Notes: generated from the sequence alone by a model not told the origin. Counted from the stretch's first letter, positions 42,915-52,830 are shown. The stretch is DNA of 64,000 nt from JAGVSR01 sp963750715 (GCA_963750715.1 CAVVRP010000010.1:91763-155762); one strand, 5' to 3'. Numbers and translations are program-made.

Positions 42915-43504
42915 TGCACCCGCCGGGAGCGGACTCGGCCATCATCATCGGAAGCGACACGAGGCTCGTCCAAACATGGGGTCTCGCGGTCATCAATCTC
43001 GGCGTGGAGCCCCGCAAGACTGCGCGCCGCCAGCGCAATGCGGTCCGATCCATTCATCTGGCAAAGTCGTTGCGCGGCATCTGCGAGCGCGTTTGCGTCG
43101 CCGCTCCCTGCGATCCTAATGAGCCCGAGCGCTGCGATTTCATCGCTGCAGATGCCCGAGCAGCCGGGCGCGTGGAATTGAAACTTGTGCCGGCTTTCGG
43201 CAGCTAGTCCCCGGATCAGACATGTGACGCGGACAACGAGCGAGACGCCGACCACGGGGCCGAGCGTCCGCTCCGCTCGGGCCATGCCCGCGTCCCAGTG
43301 GCGAGCGTCGTTCGTGGAATAGAGAGCGCAGACATGCCGGATGAGGTCCAAGGTCATCTGCTCGGCGCCTGTCAGCCCGACCCGCTGACGCTGCGTGTTG
43401 TCTTCACACCCGGTGTGACACGGGTCGCTTGAAGGATGGTCGGCAGAGTCGCCAGGATCGGCCGTGCCGTATGGCTCCCGCTGTGGCCGCTGGGATTTCG
43501 TCAT
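42911..43504 (-). CDS. hypothetical protein upstream of hemP
   Basis: A 197-residue protein from ATG 43504, with GGAAAG six bases upstream. About 50 hydrophilic N-terminal residues precede LTGAEQMTLDLIRHVCALYS, VVGVSLVVRVTCLIRGLA, then KFQFHAPGCSGICSDEIAAL and ALADAAQRLC. The CSGICSDE segment has a CxxxC. I do not recognise a family. Its stop overlaps the hemP start, so it is likely translated with HemP and could relate to heme or iron use, but that is context only. The open frame extends upstream to 43684 without a better start. Confidence 0.6.
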   Translation of the reverse strand: MTKSQRPQREPYGTADPGDSADHPSSDPCHTGCEDNTQRQRVGLTGAEQMTLDLIRHVCALYSTNDARHWDAGMARAERTLGPVVGVSLVVRVTCLIRGLAAESRHKFQFHAPGCSGICSDEIAALGLIRIAGSGDANALADAAQRLCQMNGSDRIALAARSLAGLHAEIDDRETPCLDEPRVASDDDGRVRSRRVH

Positions 43505-44502
43505 GGGGGCTTTCCGGATGAGGTTGGAGTTTTTCGTTCGCGAGGGCAGCGACGCGCTCAACGCGACAAGGATGATGCTGCGATGAGCCACTGACCGTCG
43601 CAGCGCTTGCGAAAAAGGCTCCAGAGTCTCTGCCAGAAGGAGACCCGGCGCTCGTGCGCCTGATGACGGAGGTGTGTGACGCACACTGAACGTGGCCTGT
43701 GACTGCGCACGCGATCATTCGGCATTTCGTTGTCTCCAATACGCGAGGTTCAAGGCCTCGCAATCAGCGGAATGGCGAATTCACCATTCACTTCGTCGGA
43801 TACATGAGGCAAAGCGCGGCGTCAAAACATTTCGCAACAATATTAGAATGTTGGAAGTATTCTAATTTAAAATGTGAAGTCGCTCAGTATGTGGACCGTA
43901 GTGAAGTATTCGTTTTTATCATTGTCACCGCAAAGTTTCTGGCTGCGCATCAGTTTCAGCTTGAGGAGCCAAGCTCCTGCCAGCTGCGTGAGCGTTCTTC
44001 CCCCGTTCGCACAAACCCAATCCGGCTGCTTTGGCGCGCGTGATCATGTCGATGCGACCGGTCAGATCCCACTTGAAGCGCTGTAGGAAAAGATCAACGT
44101 CGAATAAATGATGGCGCTTTCAGCAGAGGTCGTACGCGCATCTTTTGCGCCGAATCACGTGTCCTCAATTCGCAACGCGGAGCGCTGGATGAGCGTCAAA
44201 AACCCTCACGCAGCCGGAATTGTAATTGTTCTAACTTCTTGATTTCCCCGTATATCGATATGCCGGAATGTACAGCCGCGAAAGCGAGTCGAGGTCATGT
44301 TGTTTTTCAGACACTCGTAACGTCGCTGCGTTACGGCGTTCCTGAAATGAATATCGACAACCATTAGTAGGTGACATACTTTTCCGCCGCCGAGAGAGTT
44401 CGGACCAAGCAAGCCAGACTGTGCGGCTCCCAAAATGGCCGAAGTCCCAGCCAGCCACAGTTTCCCAACTCAAGGAACTGAGACTCATAGCTGGGTGGGA
44501 CA
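43505..44502. other. intergenic stretch with an AT-rich pocket
   Basis: About 1 kb with no recognised gene. A markedly A/T-rich pocket at 43835-43880 stands out from the high-GC surroundings and may be a promoter or old insertion. Plus-strand frame 43699-44043 and minus-strand frames 44206-44433 and 44231-44536 show no family signature. Confidence 0.35.
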
Positions 44503-45870
44503 ATGATGGTTTCAATTCGAAACGGTGCCAAGGCACGCAAGGCTTCTCTCGTGAGCGCGGCCCTCGCAGGCTCGGCCGCGCTTGGAGCGTGTTTCACAGC
44601 GACTAAGGCACTTGCTGCCGATGAGGGCGAACCCTCGGGTATCCCCGATCCCTCGATTGCAACGAGCCTCCCTTCTGACCTTGCAGATCCCGGCGGCATC
44701 CGTCGGGGTCTTGCCGGACGAGGTATCACGTTCGGGGTCAATTACATCGGCGAGGTGTTCGGTGTCGCGTCCGGCGGGCTCGATAACGACACCCACTACG
44801 ATGGCCGCTTGGAGCTCGTGCTTGATGCCGAGTTGGAGAAGCTGATCGGTTGGAAGGACCTCTACTTTCACGCCAATGGCTATCAGATCCACGGAACGAG
44901 TATTACCGCCGATGGTCTGGGGGCCCTGATGCCCGTGAGCTTCATCGAAGCCAATCCAGCCACGCGCCTGTTCGAGTTGTGGCTTGAGCAGCGCTTCCTC
45001 GACGACAAGGTCAGCATCCGGGTGGGCCAGCTCGCTGCGGATTCGGAGTTCTTGCTGTCGGAAGGCGCGGGCGCCTTCATCAATGGCACCTGGGGCTGGC
45101 CGTCGATCACGGCGGACAATCTACCGGATGGTGGGCCGGCCTATCCTCTGGCGACGCCCGGTGTGCGGCTGTCCGTCAGTCCGAACGACAATCTGAACTT
45201 TATGGTCGGGGTGTTCAATGGAGTTGAAGCGGACCACTGTCCCCCCGACGGCGACCCGCAGGAGTGCAACCCTCATGGCCTGGATTTCCCGCTTGGCGAC
45301 GACGCTCTGATTTTCGTCGAGGCCGCCTTCAAGTACAATCAAGACGAGGGTCAGCTTCCGGGCACTGTCAAGCTTGGCGGCTGGCAGCACACGGGAGAGT
45401 TCGATCGCTTTTCCCTTGTTGCTCCCTTTACCGAGAGCGGCGATCACGGCCTCTACATTGTCTGGGATCAGATGCTGTTCCGTCTCCCCGGCGATGATCG
45501 AAGCGTCTCGTTCTTTACGCGCTTCATTGGAAGCCCGTCGGACCTGAACTTCGTCGACTTCTACGCGGAAGGCGGAATCACCGTCACGGGCCTTCTCCCA
45601 TCACGTCCGGCCGACGTTCTGGGTATCGGCTTTGCCTACACCGGCATTTCCAGCGATGCGCAGCGCGTTGACTTGGTCGATGAGGGTATCGTCGTTTCGG
45701 ATTACGAGTCGCTGCTTGAGATCAGTTACACGGCAGAAATCGTTCCGGGATGGACCTTGCAGCCTGACTTTCAGTACTTCTGGAACCCCGGTGTCGGTGT
45801 TCCCAGCGACGACGGAGAGGTTGCCGATGACGCGCTCGTCCTGGGCATCCGCACGACATTGAACTATTGA
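44503..45870 (+). CDS. carbohydrate-selective porin, OprB family
   Basis: A 455-residue outer-membrane protein with signal peptide (ASLVSAALAGSAALGACF). The mature part starts LADPGGIRRGLAGRGITFGV and contains OprB-typical blocks: FHANGYQIHGTSITADGLG, EQRFLDDKVSIRVGQLAADS and EFLLSEGAGAFINGTWGWP, then SVSFFTRFIGSPSDLN. It ends in a C-terminal strand terminating in Tyr (GIRTTLNY), as most porins do. OprB porins admit glucose and related sugars. It appears monocistronic; an ATG ATG pair allows two starts. Confidence 0.9.
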   Translation: MMVSIRNGAKARKASLVSAALAGSAALGACFTATKALAADEGEPSGIPDPSIATSLPSDLADPGGIRRGLAGRGITFGVNYIGEVFGVASGGLDNDTHYDGRLELVLDAELEKLIGWKDLYFHANGYQIHGTSITADGLGALMPVSFIEANPATRLFELWLEQRFLDDKVSIRVGQLAADSEFLLSEGAGAFINGTWGWPSITADNLPDGGPAYPLATPGVRLSVSPNDNLNFMVGVFNGVEADHCPPDGDPQECNPHGLDFPLGDDALIFVEAAFKYNQDEGQLPGTVKLGGWQHTGEFDRFSLVAPFTESGDHGLYIVWDQMLFRLPGDDRSVSFFTRFIGSPSDLNFVDFYAEGGITVTGLLPSRPADVLGIGFAYTGISSDAQRVDLVDEGIVVSDYESLLEISYTAEIVPGWTLQPDFQYFWNPGVGVPSDDGEVADDALVLGIRTTLNY

Positions 45871-46008
45871 TAAAGAATGGCGCGTATGGCCGCGTCGTCG
45901 TCCTCGCGGCCCACAAGCTAAGGGCCATGTTGACGGAGTGAAGTTGCCGATTACACGGTGGATGAAGGTCAGCTCCTGGATCCGGCTGACATGCTGGTAT
46001 GGCAGCCA

Positions 46009-46190
46009 AGTTTTCTTTCAACACACGCCGCCGTCTACAACACCTTCAACCTCCAGCGTCATCTGATATCCCGTCAGACACTTCGCCAGCTCCGGGCGAA
46101 GCGATGAGGAACTGGCACGTGGTGGCCGCTGCAGCTTGAAGGGCATGTTCACTGCACAGTCTTGCGACTGCCAACCGGTAATGTGATAAA
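46009..46190 (+). mobile_element. second degraded IS6-family transposase tail
   Basis: The frame reads FLSTHAAVYNTFNLQRHLIS and RQTLRQLRA before a stop. Restoring one missing G gives RAEAMRNWHVVAAAA and a TGA, the normal end of an IS6-type transposase. The sequence aligns with 34427-34605, including about 50 bases after the transposase (gaagggcatgttcactgca and onward). No left part of the element is present. Confidence 0.7.
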
Positions 46191-46417
46191 GCCGGCGCGC
46201 TGGTTGTTCGCCGAACCCCGAGCATTGGCGGACCGCGGCACGAGCCCGTGAAAAGGCGGTTAAGCAGTCTGGCTGTCAGGTGTGGACAGGCAACTTCCTT
46301 CGACGGCGAATCATCGTGACTGAGGTAATCTCCTGAGCATTCGGACTAAGGGTATTCAGAAGCTCAACGTCTCAGTCTCGGTACGTGGACTACGCAATCA
46401 GCACCCAAGGTAGGGCC

Positions 46418-46648
46418 ATGCCAAAAATCACAAGCGGCTTGATTGATGGTCTCAACGGTCGGTTCGTCATATTGGAGGAGGACGGCCTGTACTGGGCGGC
46501 CGAAATTGTGGACATCAGCGAAGTCCAGACCTCGCAAAATTATGCTGACGTTGCTCACGACGTCGCCGCCTACCAGCGATCCATGGGCTCACCGAAGTCT
46601 TTGCCAGATGACGTCACGTCTCACGCCGTGACTGTTTCATCGAACTGA
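46418..46648 (+). CDS. small hypothetical protein
   Basis: A 76-residue protein from ATG 46418, with AAGG eight bases upstream: MPKITSGLIDGLNGRFVILE, EDGLYWAAEIVDISEV and AYQRSMGSPKSLPDDVTSH. Composition is protein-like and acidic. No family, membrane segment or signal peptide is recognised. The frame extends 33 bases further upstream. It stands alone between the IS6 remnant and the small Gln-rich gene. Confidence 0.5.
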   Translation: MPKITSGLIDGLNGRFVILEEDGLYWAAEIVDISEVQTSQNYADVAHDVAAYQRSMGSPKSLPDDVTSHAVTVSSN

Positions 46649-46997
46649 CTGCATTGTGACTTGACGTTGCCGGCGAACAGGCAAGGTGCTGGTTCACTCG
46701 GTCGACCTGACTGCAGTCATCGTCGAAGCCCTCGATGTGCGTTGCCCTTTTGGCTCCGCCCAAGCTGCATCATAATCTCGCCCCATCGCGCAACGCGCGT
46801 GTCGCAGGTCTCGGTGCCCTCCTTTTTTTGTTCCCCAGAATCTCACCGGTGAAAAGCTCCCGGCGGAATACAACTCAGTTCAGCAAGATTTGTGATTGAA
46901 CTGTGGATAACATAGTTGCACGCGGGACTTTCCGTAGGCGATGTTGTTAGTTCAGCACCGCAACGTCATGTTCAATTTGAGAAAGTGAGTAATCGTC
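46649..46997. other. intergenic stretch, no gene recognised
   Basis: About 350 bases. The A/T content rises toward 46860-46990, consistent with a promoter for the next small gene, but no consensus can be fixed. Confidence 0.35.
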
Positions 46998-47162
46998 ATG
47001 GCTCAAGATGACAAGACATCTGCTTCTGCCAGAGTTAGTGCAATTGCCTCTAGAGCTTTGCAGAATCCCCAGTCGCTTAGTGCCGATGAAATTAAAGCGC
47101 TCGCTGCGTCAGTTCAATCGCAGCAGAACCAACAAAATCAGCAGAGCCAGCAGAAGAAATAA
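46998..47162 (+). CDS. 54-residue Gln/Ala/Ser-rich small protein
   Basis: ATG 46998 opens a 54-codon frame ending in TAA at 47162. The product begins MAQDDKTSASARVSAIASRA, continues LQNPQSLSADEIKALAASV and ends in a Gln-rich tail (QSQQNQQNQQ and a KK end). The helical first part plus a polar Gln tail resembles short rhizobial hypotheticals of the KTS-x-x-A-S-x-AS type. The A/T-rich upstream region and the lack of in-frame competing genes support it. Function unknown. Confidence 0.55.
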   Translation: MAQDDKTSASARVSAIASRALQNPQSLSADEIKALAASVQSQQNQQNQQSQQKK

Positions 47163-48321
47163 GGGCCTCCTTCTCTGTTAGTCGCTCGACCGACAGAACG
47201 CAGCGAGTGGGTATCGTCATGATCCCGCTCGCTTGTGCTTTGTCCGGGTTTCCAAGATCACCGATGTTTTGACAGACGACCTTGACCTCTGCGGTATCCT
47301 TCAAAAGCCAGCCGACAGTTGCAACCTCAACCGGTTTCGCATCTGGCAGCGCCGACAGGTAGCGCCATTGGCCACAAGGTTGCCGACTATCCAGCCAGTG
47401 GATAATGACAAGTGGACAGTCACTCATCCCGGCCCCCCCAAAGTGATTCACTTACAAAACTGTACCAGAACTCAGCGACTTCGAACGTGGTGCCTTTGCT
47501 ACGCATTGCCTTAAATCGTTGGATCCGGCATCCGGCGCCTCTGCGTCTTCACCGACAACGCCGCAGGATGGCGAACTGGGCGTCGAGTTGTTCGTGAGCC
47601 GCGACAAGCGCTTCCTTGACAACACCCAGCCGGGTCAGGAGTTCGTGGGGTTGGTCTAACGCATCCTGCTCGAAAAACGGCAAGAAGCTCAGCGTCCTTC
47701 TCCCAACCGAAATGGATCGCCTACCGAGCCTCTGGCGACCGTACCCTTTGCCGAGCCGCAAAGGTCTCGAGCGATGGCCCGTCGGCGGCGCTCTCCAGCT
47801 TTTGAGACTGCTCGTCGAACAGCAAGAGAGCGGCAGCTCCTCGTCGCAGCCAAGCTTCGCCTTTCGCACAGTCGACGTAAGGACGCGAACCTCGTCATAA
47901 AATTTGATCGAGACAGGATAGGGGGGCTTCCCAGGGTAGCACCCGGGGGGGGGTCGCGCAGACATTACGCCGCCCAAACCGACGTTAGCCGTCAATCGAC
48001 CGGCAAGACGGCTTGCGGGAGGTTGCACCATTTCAACGTTGCATCAGTCCGCATCGATCTGGTGCCGACCGGCTGGCTCCAGATGCGTCGAGGCGGTCAG
48101 GCCGTGACGAGGCCGTGACGATTTTTGCAGACAAATAAATTGCCGAGGGACATTGTATGTTTGAATGAGATCGCCGGAAATGGTCGCATTAGGAATAAAT
48201 TTCGGCGACGCGCGGCCTCTCCTTGACGAAGGTCGCGCGTCGGCGTCCAAGCCCTTCTTCGGTGGGCGATCACCGGAACCTTCCTTTAGACCTTCTAAGA
48301 TGTATTGGGGAGGATAGCGTC
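47163..48321. other. 1.16 kb stretch upstream of fdsA without recognised genes
   Basis: Normally fdsG and fdsB precede fdsA, but neither is seen here, intact or broken. The minus-strand frame 47549-48031 and plus-strand frames around 47616-48118 have compositions of shadow frames. GGGGAGG at 48308-48314 serves fdsA. An A/T-rich segment at 48120-48200 may hold its promoter. Confidence 0.4.
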
Positions 48322-51174
48322 ATGCTGTCGATCACGGATCGAGATCTCGGCACTCCGGAAGCGACGTCGAAACAGTCGGTCAGCCTCGATATAGACGGCT
48401 TTCAAGTCGCAGTGCCGGCGGGCACCACTGTGATGAGAGCTGCGGCAACGATTGGCATCGACATTCCTAAGCTTTGCGCCACCCAGATGCTGGAGCCCTT
48501 CGGTTCGTGCCGGCTGTGCCTGATCGAAGTGGAAGGCCGAAGCGGCTACCCGGCCTCCTGCACAACCCCGGTAGCGGCCGGCATGAAGGTGCGCACGCGG
48601 ACCGAAAAGCTCGCCGATATTCGACGCGGCGTGATGGAACTCTATATATCCGACCACCCGCTCGACTGCCTCACCTGTGCGGCAAACGGCCATTGTGAGT
48701 TGCAGGATATGGCCGGTGTTGTCGGCCTGCGTGACGTCAGATACGGTTACGACGGCGAGAACCACCTCAAAGCCCTTACAGACACCAGCAACCCCTATTT
48801 CACGTTCGACCCCAGCAAGTGCATCGTCTGCTCGCGTTGTGTGCGCGCGTGCGAGGAAGTCCAAGGGACCTTTGCACTGACCATCGCGGGACGCGGTTTC
48901 GATTCCGTCGTGTCACCGAGCCAGAACGAGCCGTTCATGGAGTCCGAATGCGTGTCGTGCGGCGCCTGCATCCAGGCTTGCCCGACCGCGACCTTGACCG
49001 AGAACGGCATCATCGAAAAAGGGCAGGCCGAGCACAGCATCGTGACGACCTGCGCCTACTGCGGGGTCGGCTGCTCTTTCAAGGCCGAAATGCAGGGCGG
49101 CACCGTAATTCGCATGGTGCCGAACCTCGATGGCCAAGCCAATCACGGCCATTCTTGCGTCAAGGGGCGGTTTGCTTTTGGTTACGCGACCCACCCCGAC
49201 CGCATCACCAAGCCGATGATCCGCGCGAAGATCACTGATCCTTGGCGCGAAGTGCCCTGGGACGAGGCGATCAATTACGCCGCGTCTGAGTTCAAGCGCA
49301 TTCAGGCCGAATATGGCCGCGGGTCGGTTGGTGGCATCACCTCGTCTCGATGCACCAACGAAGAAACATATCTCGTCCAAAAACTGGTTCGTGCCGCCTT
49401 TGGCAACAACAACACCGATACCTGCGCACGAGTCTGCCACTCGCCGACGGGCTACGGGTTGAAGGTGACCCTGGGGGAGTCCGCGGGGACTCAACCGTTC
49501 GACTCGGTGATGAGCAGCGACGTCATTGTCGTCATCGGCGCCAACCCGACGGATGGCCACCCCGTGTTCGCCTCGCAGATGAAGCGACGACTTCAGCAAG
49601 GCGCCAAGCTTATCGTCGTCGACCCCCGCACCATCGATCTCGTGCGGTCTCCGCATATCGAGGCGCAATACCACCTGAAGCTTCGGCCGGGCAGCAATGT
49701 CGCGCTCATAAATAGCCTCGCCCACGTGGTGGTGACCGAGGGACTCACCAACGAAAAATTCGTCGCCGCGCGCTGCGACATGCGCGAGTACAAGAAATGG
49801 CGCAATTTCATCATGTCCCGCGAAAATTCTCCGGAGGCGGTCGAGCAATTCACGGGAGTTCCGGCCGAGTTGGTCCGGGGCGCGGCAAGGTTATATGCGA
49901 CAGGGGGTAATGGCGCCATCTATTACGGCCTTGGCGTGACCGAGCACAGTCAGGGCAGCACGATGGTTATGGGCATCGCCAATCTGGCGATGGCGACCGG
50001 CAACATCGGACGCGCCGGTGTCGGCGTCAATCCGTTGCGCGGACAGAACAACGTGCAAGGCGCCTGCGACATGGGTTCATTTCCCCATGAATTCCCTGGT
50101 TATCGGCACGTGTCTGATCCCGTCGCTCGCTCGGCCTTCGAGGCGGCATGGGGGGTCGTACTGGATGACGAACCGGGGCTGCGCATTCCTAACATGTTCG
50201 AGGCCGCATTGGATGGCAGTTTCAAAGGGCTCTATGTGCAAGGCGAAGATATTGCCCAGTCGGACCCGGACACGCAGCACGTCTTAAGTGCATTGACTGC
50301 GCTGGAGTGTGTCGTCGTACAAGATCTGTTCCTCAACGAAACCGCAAAGTTTGCTCACGTCTTCCTCCCTGGTGCGTCGTTTCTGGAAAAGAGCGGCACC
50401 TTCACCAACGCCGAACGGCGCATTTCGCCGGTACGCAAAGTGATGCCGCCGTTGGCCGGATACGAGGACTGGGAAGTCACCGTCATGCTGTCGAACGCAT
50501 TGGGATATCCGATGCAATATCGACACGCATCCGAAATCATGGACGAGGTTGCGAGCCTCACGCCGACTTTCGCGGGTGTGAATTATGGTAAGCTCGACAA
50601 ACTCGGTAGCCTACAGTGGCCCTGCAACGAGACAGCGCCCGAAGGCACGCCCGTGATGCACACGGAGGAATTTGTACGCGGCAAGGGCAAGTTCGCGGTC
50701 ACGAAATATCAACCGACGCTCGAGCGCGCGAGCCGCAAGTATCCGTTGATCCTCACCACCGGCCGCATCCTGTCGCAGTACAATGTCGGCGCTCAGACAC
50801 GCCGCACAGCCAATGTCATCTGGCATGAGGAAGATCGTTTGGAAATTCATCCTCACGACGCCGAAGAAAGAGGCATCAAGGAGAACGACTGGGTTGGACT
50901 GGTCAGTCGCGCCGGCGAAACTGTCCTTCGCGCCCGAATCACGGACCGCATGCAGCCGGGTGTCGTGTACACGACGTTCCACTTCCCGGACTCGGGAGCC
51001 AACGTCATCACTACGGAAAACTCGGACTGGGCTACAAACTGTCCCGAATATAAGGTGACCGCCGTTCAGGTCAGTAACGTAAACCAGCCATCGGCTTGGC
51101 AGCAACGCTACCGTGAGTTCTCAAAACAGCAGCAGGAGCTTTTGGATCGCCGCCATATCGCCCCTTCCGACTAG
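48322..51174 (+). CDS. fdsA: NAD-linked formate dehydrogenase, alpha (molybdenum) subunit FdsA
   Basis: A 950-residue protein from ATG 48322, with GGGGAGG eight bases upstream. Domains in order: a 2Fe-2S ferredoxin domain (CATQML, then GSCRLC); a His/Cys iron-sulfur motif (HPLDCLTCAANGHC); two 4Fe-4S motifs (CIVCSRCVRAC and CVSCGACIQACPTATL); and the molybdopterin oxidoreductase core with CAYCGVGCSFK. The Mo ligand is Cys in RVCHSPTGYGL, not selenocysteine. The C-terminal dinucleotide-binding domain includes TTGRILSQYN. It oxidises formate to CO2, passing electrons toward NAD in the FdsABG complex. FdsD follows, but fdsG, fdsB and fdsC are absent from the window. Confidence 0.93.
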   Translation: MLSITDRDLGTPEATSKQSVSLDIDGFQVAVPAGTTVMRAAATIGIDIPKLCATQMLEPFGSCRLCLIEVEGRSGYPASCTTPVAAGMKVRTRTEKLADIRRGVMELYISDHPLDCLTCAANGHCELQDMAGVVGLRDVRYGYDGENHLKALTDTSNPYFTFDPSKCIVCSRCVRACEEVQGTFALTIAGRGFDSVVSPSQNEPFMESECVSCGACIQACPTATLTENGIIEKGQAEHSIVTTCAYCGVGCSFKAEMQGGTVIRMVPNLDGQANHGHSCVKGRFAFGYATHPDRITKPMIRAKITDPWREVPWDEAINYAASEFKRIQAEYGRGSVGGITSSRCTNEETYLVQKLVRAAFGNNNTDTCARVCHSPTGYGLKVTLGESAGTQPFDSVMSSDVIVVIGANPTDGHPVFASQMKRRLQQGAKLIVVDPRTIDLVRSPHIEAQYHLKLRPGSNVALINSLAHVVVTEGLTNEKFVAARCDMREYKKWRNFIMSRENSPEAVEQFTGVPAELVRGAARLYATGGNGAIYYGLGVTEHSQGSTMVMGIANLAMATGNIGRAGVGVNPLRGQNNVQGACDMGSFPHEFPGYRHVSDPVARSAFEAAWGVVLDDEPGLRIPNMFEAALDGSFKGLYVQGEDIAQSDPDTQHVLSALTALECVVVQDLFLNETAKFAHVFLPGASFLEKSGTFTNAERRISPVRKVMPPLAGYEDWEVTVMLSNALGYPMQYRHASEIMDEVASLTPTFAGVNYGKLDKLGSLQWPCNETAPEGTPVMHTEEFVRGKGKFAVTKYQPTLERASRKYPLILTTGRILSQYNVGAQTRRTANVIWHEEDRLEIHPHDAEERGIKENDWVGLVSRAGETVLRARITDRMQPGVVYTTFHFPDSGANVITTENSDWATNCPEYKVTAVQVSNVNQPSAWQQRYREFSKQQQELLDRRHIAPSD

Positions 51175-51184
51175 GACGCAGCCG

Positions 51185-51475
51185 ATGAAAATCAATCGCC
51201 TGATAGACATGGCCAACCAGATAGCCAACTTCTTCGAAGCGGAGGAAGATCGGGAGGTTGCGGTCGCGGATGTCGCCAACCACTTGAAAAAATATTGGAA
51301 CCCGCGAATGCGGCGCCAACTGGTCGACCATGTGGATGCAGCAGGAGACGAGGGCCTCAGCAGCCTTGTGGTCGAAGCTTTGCAAATCCACCGCGCGAGC
51401 CTGTGCGGCGGTGGGCAGCCGATCCTCGCCGATGACCGATGGGTCGGCGAACCCGGCAGCAGCGACGCCGGCTGA
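51185..51475 (+). CDS. fdsD: formate dehydrogenase delta subunit FdsD
   Basis: A 96-residue protein: MKINRLIDMANQIANFFEAE, REVAVADVANHLKKYWNPRM and RRQLVDHVDAAGDEGLSSL. This is the FdsD pattern (MANQIAxFF, VAxHLxKFWxPRM). FdsD is a small accessory subunit needed for activity of the soluble NAD-dependent formate dehydrogenase. It starts 10 bases after fdsA. In most operons fdsC (a sulfurtransferase-like maturation factor) lies between fdsA and fdsD; here it does not. Confidence 0.88.
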   Translation: MKINRLIDMANQIANFFEAEEDREVAVADVANHLKKYWNPRMRRQLVDHVDAAGDEGLSSLVVEALQIHRASLCGGGQPILADDRWVGEPGSSDAG

Positions 51476-51735
51476 TGCGGCGCTCCAGCAATCAGTATTT
51501 TCGCAGGCCTAGCGCTTCCGGCGCCGACGGCCAAGGTCTGGTTTGATCAATCCGAGGCCGCGTATATCGAGCGGCACTGGAGGTCGACGCGGCGTTGGTC
51601 AGGCTCATCCTGGAACACTGACGGTGACGCACGATCAGTCGCACCCGCGTGCACCCGTTTGTGGGCTTCGATGCGGAGGATCGGCCTGCACTTGCGTTTC
51701 CCCTACTTTCCGAGTCTGCTAGGCTTCTTGTTGCC

Positions 51736-52830
51736 ATGAGTGAACAGCGCATTCGCAAAATTATCCACGTCGACATGGACGCGTTCTACGCGTCGGTTGA
51801 GCAGCGCGACGACGCTAACTTGCGAGGGCGGCCGGTTGCAGTCGGATACGCCGCCAAGCGCGGGGTCGTTGCAGCGGCAAGCTACGAGGCGCGCAAATTC
51901 GGCGTGCGGTCGGCGATGCCCTCCAGTACCGCAATGCGAAACTGTCCCGAGATTATCTTCGTGCCACCTCGCTTCGAGGTGTATCGCGCAGTTTCGCGCC
52001 AGATTCGCCGCATCTTCGCTGATTACACGCCTCTGATCGAGCCTTTGTCGCTGGACGAGGCTTATCTCGACGTGACGCAAGACCTGCGGGGGATCTCGAC
52101 GGCATCGGCGACTGCGAAGGAAATCCGCGCCCGCATTCTCGAAGAGACGAGCCTCACCGCTTCGGCAGGCATTTCATACAACAAGTTCCTCGCGAAGCTG
52201 GCTTCCGACATCCGCAAGCCGAATGGCCAGTTCGTCGTGACGCCGGCAATGAGTCAGAGTTTTGTTGAAGCTCTCCCGATCGAGAAGCTTCACGGTGTCG
52301 GGCCTGTTACGGCGACGAAGATGAATTCCCTCGGCATCCACACCGGCGCCGATTTGCGACAGCAGTCGCTTGCGTTTTTGCGGGAACATTTCGGCAAGTC
52401 CGGTACCTGGTACTATGCCATCGCGCGTGGCGAAGATGACCGTCCAGTTGATCCCAACCGGCTGCGCAAGTCGTCGGGTTCTGAGACGACGTTTTCAGAA
52501 GATCAAACGAAGCCTGCCGAAATTGAAGCCGGCATTGTGGCGATGGCGGACGAGGTCTGGGATTGGTGCGAAAAAGCGCAATCCTTCGGCCAGACAGTCA
52601 CCGTTAAGATCAAATTTGCAGATTTCAGACAGGCGACGCGCAGCCGAACGCTTCAATCACCAATCACGTCTCAGACGGAGCTGCGCGAAGTGAGCTTGGT
52701 GCTGATAAGATCAGTGTTTCCAGTGACGATTGGCGTCCGCTTGGTCGGCGTTATGTTGTCAAAATTCGAGAGCGGTCGCGGCGTGGCAAATACCCAGCTG
52801 GATCTCGGCCTATTGTGCGAAGTTGTCTAA
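51736..52830 (+). CDS. dinB: DNA polymerase IV (Y-family)
   Basis: A 364-residue DinB from ATG 51736: IIHVDMDAFYASVEQRDD (catalytic Asp residues), YEARKFGVRSAMPS, then the SLDEAYLDVT motif. TASAGISYNKFLAKLASDIR and KLHGVGPVTATKMNSLGIHT (helix-hairpin-helix) follow. The little-finger domain is present to the end. It is an error-prone translesion polymerase. The frame is open upstream to 51649 without family similarity. No LexA box is visible to me near the start. It appears to be a single-gene unit. Confidence 0.93.
   Translation: MSEQRIRKIIHVDMDAFYASVEQRDDANLRGRPVAVGYAAKRGVVAAASYEARKFGVRSAMPSSTAMRNCPEIIFVPPRFEVYRAVSRQIRRIFADYTPLIEPLSLDEAYLDVTQDLRGISTASATAKEIRARILEETSLTASAGISYNKFLAKLASDIRKPNGQFVVTPAMSQSFVEALPIEKLHGVGPVTATKMNSLGIHTGADLRQQSLAFLREHFGKSGTWYYAIARGEDDRPVDPNRLRKSSGSETTFSEDQTKPAEIEAGIVAMADEVWDWCEKAQSFGQTVTVKIKFADFRQATRSRTLQSPITSQTELREVSLVLIRSVFPVTIGVRLVGVMLSKFESGRGVANTQLDLGLLCEVV

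Noticed and set aside
47549..48031. 160-codon minus-strand frame upstream of fdsA, considered as a missing fds subunit
   Set aside because: No flavin, NAD or iron-sulfur motif, so it is not FdsG or FdsB.
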